Shown here piece after piece: positions 1 to 5,104 of a stretch of 6,957 bases of DNA. The stretch is from Bacillota bacterium. Lineage in GTDB: Bacteria > Bacillota > Clostridia > Peptostreptococcales > Anaerovoracaceae. Below the pieces are notes generated by a model that had not been told where the DNA came from, did not search any database, and worked only from the letters and a program-made list of their open reading frames with translations. A program made the position numbers and the translations under genes. The stretch is from positions 1 to 6,957 of the forward strand of contig JAFYUX010000088.1 of assembly GCA_017549385.1 (NCBI GenBank), given 5' to 3'. Each line of letters starts with the position of its first letter. Positions within the stretch are counted from its first letter, which is position 1.

Positions 1-58
1 CACATGTGTACAATTTGCATTTATTACTTAAACCTCGTCGTGTTTAGACCTCTGATAT
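1..58. other. Downstream flank with no gene seen
   Basis: This stretch follows the stop codon of the minus-strand exonuclease gene. It is AT-rich, and I see no ribosome site, tRNA or convincing terminator. A weak TAAAC...GTTTA pairing around 38-53 is too short to call a terminator. It could hold the end of a neighbouring gene beyond the window edge, but nothing supports that. Confidence 0.4.
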
Positions 59-1063
59 CTACTGCAACACTTTATACAGCAGATTTCTAACCAGCAGATT
101 GACCTCGTGATACCTCACATCCTTGCCATCTCTGAGAATAAGATAGCCGCTCTCATAACCGCCTAGATCTCTCATCTGAGGAGTCACAACACCGAGAGCC
201 TTTGCGTCAACCACAGTAAATCCATCCACCGAATCGCATATAATATCCAGCTTAAATCCATGCTTTTGCGCTTTTACCTCAAGCTCAAATCCGTCATCAA
301 AACACATATAATCCGAGATGACTCCGTCAACACGTCCGGCTACAGAAAGCTTTCTGCCGGAAAAACTCATCTCCTCTACAGTAGCCTTCATCTCTGTAAA
401 TGCCACTGGAAAACCCATGTGATACATAATCTCATGGAGATTTAATGTCCTGATAATCTTTAACATGCTGCCAAGTCTGACAATATCATCTCTGTTGTGG
501 AGCAGAATTCTATCAAGAATCTCGCCCTTTCTAGGACCGCAACAGCCCACATATTCGTAATAGAGTTCTACACTTTCTGCACCGTCGATTTCGTCAGTTC
601 TGTCATCAGACTCACCCATAAAGATTTCCACTGTCTTTTGCTTCATATTGGGCAGAAGTTCCGGCAAGTGAGAATGCTTTTTAAGAACTCTATAAAGATC
701 CAGAGAATAAAGATGATCCAGCCTACTCGTATCAAGCTTTCTCTGAGCCATTCTCTTTCTGATAAAAGGCAGGTCAAACTTGTTTCCGTTGTATGTCACC
801 ACAATGTCGTACTGTGACAGGAAGTCCGCGTAGCGGTCCAGGAGTTCGGCTTCATCATCTACTGTGTCACCAAAGAACTGAATTGCCTTGAGGCCTCCTT
901 CTGGATCTGGCGCCAGCGCACCGCCTAGAATCACTGCACAACGGGCAGGGGAAAGCCCTGTAGTTTCTATATCAGCAACTACAATCTTGAGGCCTCCAAA
1001 ATATTCTGAAAATATAGGGGAATCGAAAAAAGCTGAATCGATTCTTTCTTCAATTATCCTCAT
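59..1063 (-). CDS. YprB-like DEDD 3'-5' exonuclease (RNase H-like fold)
   Basis: The 334-residue protein is predicted to be a cytoplasmic metal-dependent 3'-5' exonuclease of the ribonuclease H-like superfamily. Exo I is DIETTGL at residues 31-37 (D31, E33). Exo II is in YNGNKFDLPFI at 91-101 (D97). Exo III is in HNRDDIVRL at 189-197 (D192 or D193). Together these give the DEDD set seen in the Bacillus YprB family. The substrate, DNA or RNA, cannot be told. Residues from about 220 to 334 form an extra domain rich in predicted beta strands that I do not recognise; it lacks the TPR-like look of some YprB tails. The start is supported by an AAGGA site 7 bases upstream. The gene follows the amino acid importer on the same strand, 62 bases after the ATPase stop, with a terminator-like hairpin in between, so expression may rely on readthrough. 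Family call is firm, exact role is not. Confidence 0.85.
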   Translation of the reverse strand: MRIIEERIDSAFFDSPIFSEYFGGLKIVVADIETTGLSPARCAVILGGALAPDPEGGLKAIQFFGDTVDDEAELLDRYADFLSQYDIVVTYNGNKFDLPFIRKRMAQRKLDTSRLDHLYSLDLYRVLKKHSHLPELLPNMKQKTVEIFMGESDDRTDEIDGAESVELYYEYVGCCGPRKGEILDRILLHNRDDIVRLGSMLKIIRTLNLHEIMYHMGFPVAFTEMKATVEEMSFSGRKLSVAGRVDGVISDYMCFDDGFELEVKAQKHGFKLDIICDSVDGFTVVDAKALGVVTPQMRDLGGYESGYLILRDGKDVRYHEVNLLVRNLLYKVLQ

Positions 1064-1079
1064 ATCTGTTTCCTTTCAT

Positions 1080-1108
1080 AAAAACATGGCGGCCCGCAAT
1101 GGACCGCC
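1080..1108 (-). terminator. Hairpin terminator or attenuator after the importer ATPase gene
   Basis: Read on the minus strand, GGCGGTCC (loop ATTGC) GGGCCGCC forms an 8-bp GC-rich stem with one G-U pair. ATG and then five T residues follow. It begins 17 bases after the ATPase stop codon and ends 16 bases before the exonuclease start, so it fits an intrinsic terminator closing the importer operon. The T run is displaced by three bases and short, so termination is probably incomplete. Confidence 0.6.
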
Positions 1109-1125
1109 TTTAACCCAATTCCCTA

Positions 1126-1887
1126 TTAATAACCGCCTTCCAGCTTACCTAAGAATGCTCTGAGTCTTTCGTTTGTAGAGTTGAACATTTCATCAGGAGT
1201 GCAGTTTTCTACGATGTAGCCGCCATCCATAAAAATCATTCTATCTGAAATATCGTGAGCAAATTTCATTTCGTGAGTTACGATAGCCATTGTCATCTTC
1301 ATCTCTGTAAGAGACTTGATAACTTTGAGAACTTCACCTGTAAGTTCCGGGTCAAGAGCTGATGTCGGTTCGTCAAAGAAAAGCATCTTTGGCTTGAGAG
1401 CGAGAGCTCTCGCAATAGCAACACGCTGCTGCTGACCACCTGAAAGCTGGTATGGATAAACATCCGCTTTATCTTCTAAGCCCATCTTGATGAGAAGTTC
1501 TTTTGCTTCTGCATACACTTCGTCTTTGTTTCTCTTCTGAACATTGATAGGTGCGTCAGTGAGATTTTTAATAACTGAATAATGCGGGAAGAGATTGAAG
1601 TTCTGGAATACGAGACCAAAATCCTTTTTGATTTCGCGAAGCTGGTCTTTTGGCGCATAAACAACCTGGCCGTTTTCTTCCCATGCAGCCTTTCTTCCAA
1701 GATATGAGAACTCACCACCGTTGATAGTTTCAAGCATAGTGGCACATCTCAGGATAGTTGACTTACCTGAACCAGAAGGCCCGATAATAGACACAACCTG
1801 ACCCTCATCTACTGAGAAAGATATGTCCTTGAGTACTTCGAGGTCGCCGAAGGACTTTTTGATATTTTTCATTTCAAGTACACTCAT
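1126..1887 (-). CDS. Polar amino acid ABC transporter ATP-binding protein (GlnQ/HisP type)
   Basis: This 253-residue protein is the ATPase that powers uptake through the permease encoded just upstream. All nucleotide-binding motifs are intact: Walker A GPSGSGKST (36-44), Q-loop Q95 in VFQNFNLFPH, signature LSGGQQQR (148-155), Walker B MLFFDEP (168-174) with catalytic E173, D-loop SALD (176-179) and H-loop H205. The FQNFNLFPH and EPTSALDPEL forms and the length are those of the PAAT (polar amino acid) ATPases. It acts as a dimer on the inner face of the membrane. The start is backed by a strong AAAGGAGG at 1893-1900, 5 bases before the ATG. That site overlaps the permease stop codon, which suggests translational coupling. 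The substrate amino acid cannot be read from this subunit. Confidence 0.95.
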   Translation of the reverse strand: MSVLEMKNIKKSFGDLEVLKDISFSVDEGQVVSIIGPSGSGKSTILRCATMLETINGGEFSYLGRKAAWEENGQVVYAPKDQLREIKKDFGLVFQNFNLFPHYSVIKNLTDAPINVQKRNKDEVYAEAKELLIKMGLEDKADVYPYQLSGGQQQRVAIARALALKPKMLFFDEPTSALDPELTGEVLKVIKSLTEMKMTMAIVTHEMKFAHDISDRMIFMDGGYIVENCTPDEMFNSTNERLRAFLGKLEGGY

Positions 1888-1892
1888 AGCTT

Positions 1893-1900
1893 CCTCCTTT
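1893..1900 (-). promoter_or_regulatory. Ribosome binding site of the ATPase gene, overlapping the permease stop
   Basis: AAAGGAGG on the minus strand shares two bases with the TAA stop of the permease gene (1899-1901) and lies 5 bases before the ATPase ATG. Ribosomes finishing the permease would therefore stop on top of the next start site, a layout typical of coupled translation. Confidence 0.75.
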
Positions 1901-2546
1901 ACTTATAGTAATCCATCTTGCGTTCGATAAAGTTCATAACTTCTGCTACTACAAAGTTAAATACATAGTAGAAGATACCGCCGATAAAGAGCGGAGCAAA
2001 TGTTGTCTGAGCCGCAGCAATCTGCTTTGCCAGTGTAAACATTTCTGTATATGAAAGTGCATACGCGAGAGATGTATCTTTTACGAGAGTGATAGTTTCG
2101 TTTGTTACAGGTGGCAGAACACGCTTTGCAACCTGTGGAAGAATAATCTTCATAAACGTCTGTCTCTTGCTGTAACCTAAAACATCAGCAGCTTCGTACT
2201 GACCCTGAGGCATAGACTGAATACCAGATCTGAAGATTTCTGCGAAGTACGCAGCATAATTGATAGCAAAACCTATAATGATAGCGGGATACTTATATCC
2301 AGCGATATTCATACCGAAGAGAAGATTTGGTCCAAAATATACCACCAGGAGCTGCAGCATCAGCGGTGTGCCTCTCATGATGGAGATATAAATTTTAATA
2401 ATATTGCTGATAACTTTGTTTTTAGACATACGTCCAAAGGCAACCAGCATACCCAGTGGAATAGACAATATTAAAGTAAAAGCAAAGATGCTGATTGACT
2501 TTAACATGCCCGCACTGAGCAATTTCAGCATTACCATAATACTCAT
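1899..2546 (-). CDS. Polar amino acid ABC transporter permease (HisM/GlnP type)
   Basis: The 215-residue membrane protein forms the channel of the importer. It has hydrophobic segments near residues 10-37, 62-78, 84-104 and 185-203. The family motif RGTPLMLQLL is at 58-67. The EAA loop that contacts the ATPase starts at E118 (EAADVLGYSKR) and runs to ILPQ near 135-138. A longer reading from 2606 would add 20 residues, but the start at 2546 is preferred. It has GGAGG 7 bases upstream, the usual family length, and the extra codons would run through the 2573-2601 hairpin. Only one permease gene is present, so the channel is probably a homodimer. It lies 11 bases upstream of the ATPase gene in the same operon. 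Confidence 0.93.
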   Translation of the reverse strand: MSIMVMLKLLSAGMLKSISIFAFTLILSIPLGMLVAFGRMSKNKVISNIIKIYISIMRGTPLMLQLLVVYFGPNLLFGMNIAGYKYPAIIIGFAINYAAYFAEIFRSGIQSMPQGQYEAADVLGYSKRQTFMKIILPQVAKRVLPPVTNETITLVKDTSLAYALSYTEMFTLAKQIAAAQTTFAPLFIGGIFYYVFNFVVAEVMNFIERKMDYYK

Positions 2547-2553
2547 TAAATTT

Positions 2554-2558
2554 CCTCC
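2554..2558 (-). promoter_or_regulatory. Ribosome binding site deciding the permease start
   Basis: GGAGG on the minus strand, 7 bases before ATG at 2546-2544. No comparable site precedes the in-frame ATG at 2606, so this fixes the shorter 215-residue reading. Confidence 0.75.
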
Positions 2559-2572
2559 AATAAACCATGAAA

Positions 2573-2601
2573 AAGGATGAATACATAAAGTACTCATCCT
2601 T
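2573..2601 (-). terminator. Intergenic hairpin between binding-protein and permease genes, likely partial terminator
   Basis: On the minus strand AAGGATGAGTAC pairs with GTATTCATCCTT: 12 bp with one G-U pair and a 5-base loop TTTAT. The message continues as TTTCATGG, so the T run is only five long including the stem end. The stem is AT-rich and the T tract short, so I expect a leaky terminator or an RNA-stabilising hairpin. In many importers such structures keep the binding protein in excess over the membrane subunits; that role here is inference. Confidence 0.6.
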
Positions 2602-2622
2602 ATCATTTAATCAAATTTTATT

Positions 2623-2656
2623 TGGTTACCGAGACCTCACGGTCACCAGGTTACCA
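2623..2656 (-). other. Imperfect stem-loop just after the binding-protein gene
   Basis: On the minus strand TGGTAACC and GGTAACCA can pair with one A-A mismatch, enclosing a GACC-GTGA-GGTC inner hairpin with short unpaired stretches. On the plus strand the same bases read as two direct GGTTACC copies with a related GGTCACC between them. It starts 23 bases past the stop codon of the binding protein and could protect the 3' end of that message. It has no T run. Confidence 0.4.
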
Positions 2657-2679
2657 GATCATCAGTGACTAAGTTTAAC

Positions 2680-3483
2680 TTATGCGCCGAGGATGATCAT
2701 ATCAGCGATTTCGTACTTTTCAGCGAGAGCTGTGATAGTACCGTCAGCATATAACTTTTCGAGGTCAGCATTGATGATGTCTCTGAGTTCTTCGTTGCCG
2801 AGCTTGAAGCCTACGCCGTACTGTTCTGCGTTGAGGTGTTCGTCTAAGATTACGAAACCTTCGCCTCTAGAATTGAGCTGGTACTTAGCAACGCCGATAT
2901 CGATTGCGAGAGCATCGAGAGCGCCTGCAGCTAATTCTGCGAATGCAGCATTGTAGTCACCGAACTGAGCGAGTTCACCGAAAGAATCGCCGAGTTCCTT
3001 CTGAGCTTCTTCGTCAGTAAGAACAGATAATGCAGCTGAAGCAGCCTGTACGCCTACCTTCTTGCCAGCTAAATCAGCGAGAGTAGCGATGCCAGCGCCT
3101 TCTGCAACAACTACTACCTGGCTGTTATCACAGTAAGGAACAGACCATGTGTAAGAATCTTCTCTACCGTTGATAGTGAAACCATTCCAGATACAGTCGA
3201 TAGCACCAGAGTTGAGTTCCTGGTCCTTAGCATCCCAGTTGATTGGAGTCTTGATAAGTTCCCAACCTTCGAGATCACAAACAGCCTGAGCTACTTCGAG
3301 GTCGAAACCTGTGTAGTCGCCATTATCGTCCATGTAGCCGAATGGTGGATATTCTGCGTCAAAACCTACGTTGAATGTAGTTATTGTGTCACCACCTGTT
3401 GTTGCGTCCTTAGAGCCGCAACCTGCGAACATTGTGAGCACCATAACTAAACATAATGCTACTGCTAAAATCTTCTTCTTCAT
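2680..3483 (-). CDS. Polar amino acid ABC transporter substrate-binding lipoprotein
   Basis: This 267-residue protein captures an amino acid outside the membrane and hands it to the permease. A lysine-start signal peptide (MKKKILAVALCLVMVLTM) ends in the lipobox FAGC, with the lipidated cysteine at residue 21, so it should be anchored to the outer face of the membrane. The rest is a type 3 solute-binding domain. FDAEYPPFGYMD begins the first lobe, and the GFDLEVAQAV and AIDCIWNGFT blocks follow. The arginine in GREDSYTW is placed to bind the substrate carboxylate. The aspartate in DALAIDIGVAKY is placed to bind the amino group. The ligand is not predictable by eye; glutamine, cystine, arginine or others are possible. 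GGAGG lies 6 bases before the ATG. It is the first gene of the importer operon. Confidence 0.93.
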   Translation of the reverse strand: MKKKILAVALCLVMVLTMFAGCGSKDATTGGDTITTFNVGFDAEYPPFGYMDDNGDYTGFDLEVAQAVCDLEGWELIKTPINWDAKDQELNSGAIDCIWNGFTINGREDSYTWSVPYCDNSQVVVVAEGAGIATLADLAGKKVGVQAASAALSVLTDEEAQKELGDSFGELAQFGDYNAAFAELAAGALDALAIDIGVAKYQLNSRGEGFVILDEHLNAEQYGVGFKLGNEELRDIINADLEKLYADGTITALAEKYEIADMIILGA

Positions 3484-3516
3484 GATAGTCCTCCCGGTTA
3501 ATTTCCTATATATTTC

Positions 3517-3533
3517 GCGGTTCTCCTCACCGC
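3517..3533 (-). other. Small hairpin in the importer leader
   Basis: In the leader RNA GCGGT pairs with ACCGC around the loop GAGGAGA. The loop looks like a ribosome site but has no start codon near it; the true site GGAGG is nearer the gene. The stem is 5 bp, so a regulatory role is only possible. The leader is too short for a T-box or other large riboswitch. Confidence 0.3.
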
Positions 3534-3547
3534 TTTATCGCTTTCTC

Positions 3548-3577
3548 ATTTTAGCACGGTAAAGCGCTAAATGTCAA
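3548..3577 (-). promoter_or_regulatory. Sigma-A promoter of the amino acid importer operon
   Basis: On the minus strand: TTGACA (3577-3572), an 18-base spacer, then TAAAAT (3553-3548), with TGC just before it giving an extended -10. Transcription should start near 3541, leaving a leader of about 57 bases before the binding-protein ATG. The -35 is a perfect consensus match. Confidence 0.8.
3550..3571. promoter_or_regulatory. Dyad within the importer promoter, candidate operator
   Basis: TTTAGC at 3550-3555 and GCTAAA at 3566-3571 are an exact inverted pair 10 bases apart, filling the spacer and the edge of the -10. A dimeric repressor bound here would block RNA polymerase. Related CCGC(C)TAAAA boxes lie further upstream at 3617-3635. 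The regulator is unknown and none is encoded in the window. Confidence 0.4.
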
Positions 3578-3660
3578 CGGAAATGCATGAAAAGTTATTT
3601 TTATTTCCCGTACAATCCGCCTAAAACCGCTAAAACACTTTGCAGTAGCCACATTTATGA

Positions 3661-3689
3661 TTGACATAAAATACGTATTGATGTATCAT
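3661..3689 (+). promoter_or_regulatory. Sigma-A promoter of the tRNA-Leu gene
   Basis: TTGACA at 3661-3666, a 17-base spacer and TATCAT at 3684-3689. Transcription would begin around 3696, about 11 bases before the mature tRNA 5' end. Perfect -35, ideal spacing and a 5/6 -10 fit a strong stable-RNA promoter. Confidence 0.8.
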
Positions 3690-3706
3690 TATTTAGTAAT
3701 TCACAT

Positions 3707-3793
3707 GCACGCATGGCGGAACTGGCAGACGCGCACGGTTCAGGTCCGTGTGGAATCAACCCCGTGGAAGTTCGAATCTTCTTGCGTGCACCA
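3707..3793 (+). tRNA. tRNA-Leu (anticodon CAG), CCA encoded
   Basis: The 87-base gene folds as a class II tRNA. Acceptor arms are GCACGCA (3707-3713) and TGCGTGC (3783-3789), followed by discriminator A and an encoded CCA. The D stem is GCG/CGC around a loop containing TGG. The anticodon stem is CACGG/CCGTG with loop TTCAGGT, so the anticodon is CAG at 3741-3743, reading the leucine codon CUG. The T arm is GGAAG-TTCGAAT-CTTCT, one pair being G-U. A 15-base variable arm with a short GG/CC pairing fits leucine. The gene stands alone with its own promoter and terminator. Confidence 0.95.
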
Positions 3794-3794
3794 C

Positions 3795-3826
3795 AAAAAG
3801 ACAGGATTTAAAAATCCTGTCTTTTT
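3795..3826. terminator. Bidirectional intrinsic terminator shared by tRNA-Leu and the EEP gene
   Basis: GACAGGATT (3800-3808) pairs with AATCCTGTC (3813-3821) around TAAA; five A residues precede the stem and five T residues follow it. On the plus strand it ends tRNA-Leu two bases after CCA. On the minus strand the same hairpin has its own run of five T residues about 50 bases beyond the stop of the nuclease-fold gene, so it should end both convergent transcripts. Confidence 0.9.
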
Positions 3827-3875
3827 CGATTTTTTGCACTATTTACACTGCGTTTGTGAAACAAAATTAATCTGA

Positions 3876-4928
3876 TTATGCAGCAAGTTGAACCTTAAGT
3901 TTTACAGGGTTATGGTCAGAATGCTGGAAATCGAGATTTACAGTTTCCACACTCTCTACAATAACATTTGGAGAAGTTATAAAGCCATCGATAACGTAGA
4001 GCTGGCAGTTTTCGTTGTATGGCTGATCCAGGAGTCTACAGCTTGGACTAGCATTGTCGTAAAGCACATTCCAACCTTCTGGAATAACATCCTTATCGAT
4101 AATACCTGGAGTCCATTTTTCTGTATCCATGATAGGATATGCATCAAGAGAACCAGGGAATGACTGATTGAAGTCACCGCCGGCGATAACATAATTGCCT
4201 TTTGCGTATTCTTCCTGCATGAGTTCCATAAGCATCTTTGTCTGAGCAATACGACCTTCGCCGCTTTCATAAGCTTCCAGATGCAGATTGACGAATACAA
4301 TTTCCTTGTCAGAACCTTCAATCGGTGTGCGGGTAATCAGCAGACATCTCTTGAGATTTGCTGTACTTACAGGCCATGAGAATGGCGACGGGAGCGCAAT
4401 ACGTTCAGCTCTGTCGGCGATAGAGAAATCACTGAGGGATGTAAGACCGCTTTCCACTCTTCCGATAGTCGGCCAAGGGAAAGGTACGAATTTGCACTTG
4501 TAGTTATAAGTAAAAGCACCGCCTTCAAAAGATTCTGAAAGCATTGAGAACTCATCTATGCCATTTGTATGAGCAGAATTTTTATCTACTTCCTGTAACA
4601 GCCACATGTCAGCGTCAGCTGTCTCTATAAAATCTTTAATAGCAGCAATGTTTGTTTCCACGATTTCCTGACTCGGTGGATTTACCATTTCGCCGCCATC
4701 CATAAAGAAATCAGAATCCTTACCAAGACCACCGTATCCTATATTCCACGAATACACCGTCAGGGACTGCTCCGCAGACGCGGATTCACCGCCGTTAATT
4801 GTAAACTCTGCAGGCTGTACCGCATCAGGTTTGTAATCAGTTACGGTGAGGAAAGTAAGAAGTCCTATTACTAAAATAAGGATAATACCAACCAGCATGC
4901 CTGCGACTTTTAATATTTTCTTTGCCAT
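3876..4928 (-). CDS. Membrane-anchored endonuclease/exonuclease/phosphatase (EEP) family protein
   Basis: The 350-residue protein has one hydrophobic segment (about residues 9-29) after a lysine-containing start, then a DNase I-like metal-dependent phosphoesterase domain that probably lies outside the cell. Family signatures appear in order: N62 in YSWNIGYGG, E113 in WLLQEVD, H216 in VNLHLEAY, D252 and N254 in GGDFNQ, and D338-H339 in HSDHNPV. All expected catalytic and metal residues are present, so it should be active. Substrates in this fold range from nucleic acids to phospholipids and inositol phosphates, and I cannot tell which applies. No lipobox or cell-wall sorting signal is seen. 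AGGAG lies 7 bases before the ATG. It appears monocistronic, with its own promoter and a terminator shared with tRNA-Leu. Confidence 0.88.
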   Translation of the reverse strand: MAKKILKVAGMLVGIILILVIGLLTFLTVTDYKPDAVQPAEFTINGGESASAEQSLTVYSWNIGYGGLGKDSDFFMDGGEMVNPPSQEIVETNIAAIKDFIETADADMWLLQEVDKNSAHTNGIDEFSMLSESFEGGAFTYNYKCKFVPFPWPTIGRVESGLTSLSDFSIADRAERIALPSPFSWPVSTANLKRCLLITRTPIEGSDKEIVFVNLHLEAYESGEGRIAQTKMLMELMQEEYAKGNYVIAGGDFNQSFPGSLDAYPIMDTEKWTPGIIDKDVIPEGWNVLYDNASPSCRLLDQPYNENCQLYVIDGFITSPNVIVESVETVNLDFQHSDHNPVKLKVQLAA

Positions 4929-4953
4929 ACAGTTACTCCTTTTCTATAGCAGT

Positions 4954-4983
4954 ATTATACTTTCTATATCAATTGACTTTCAA
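4954..4983 (-). promoter_or_regulatory. Sigma-A promoter of the EEP gene
   Basis: On the minus strand TTGAAA (4983-4978), an 18-base spacer and a perfect TATAAT (4959-4954). It would start transcription near 4947, leaving a leader of about 19 bases that carries the AGGAG site. Confidence 0.7.
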
Positions 4984-5001
4984 TATGTAACTCACCTCAC
5001 G

Positions 5002-5038
5002 TTCATATCGCTGAGGCTATCTAAATAATAAATATGAA
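5002..5038. repeat. Inverted repeat in the divergent promoter region
   Basis: TTCATAT (5002-5008) and ATATGAA (5032-5038) are exact inverted copies with centres 30 bases apart, close to three helical turns. They lie between the EEP promoter and the presumed start of the ligase transcript. Seven-base arms in AT-rich DNA can occur by chance. Confidence 0.35.
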
Positions 5039-5056
5039 TTGCATCTTATTTTGGTG

Positions 5057-5062
5057 TAAAAT
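5057..5062 (+). promoter_or_regulatory. Possible -10 of the ligase gene promoter
   Basis: TAAAAT at 5057-5062 would start transcription near 5069, some 35 bases before the ATG. No good -35 lies at the usual distance: TTGCAT at 5039-5044 is only 12 bases away. If this is the promoter it may need an activator, perhaps at the nearby inverted repeat. Confidence 0.3.
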
Positions 5063-5104
5063 ATTGATGTACGATATTTCAACTCACACGAAAGGATCAC
5101 AAAT

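Noticed and set aside
1..8. Palindrome CACATGTG at the window edge
   Set aside because: An isolated 8-base palindrome is expected by chance and has no partner or promoter around it.
497..817. Plus-strand open frame opposite the exonuclease gene
   Set aside because: It has no ribosome site and no recognisable domain, and it mirrors a well-supported minus-strand gene; the same applies to the other antisense frames over the EEP and ligase genes.
2547..2606. Longer permease reading starting at 2606
   Set aside because: It lacks a ribosome site, adds 20 residues beyond the family length, and runs through a hairpin; the start at 2546 has a strong GGAGG.
3484..3547. T-box or amino acid riboswitch in the importer leader
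   Set aside because: The leader is only about 57 bases, with a 5-bp hairpin and no T-box sequence or terminator.
3707..3826. Phage or island attachment site at the tRNA-Leu 3' end
   Set aside because: No integrase gene and no second copy of the tRNA 3' end are visible in the window.
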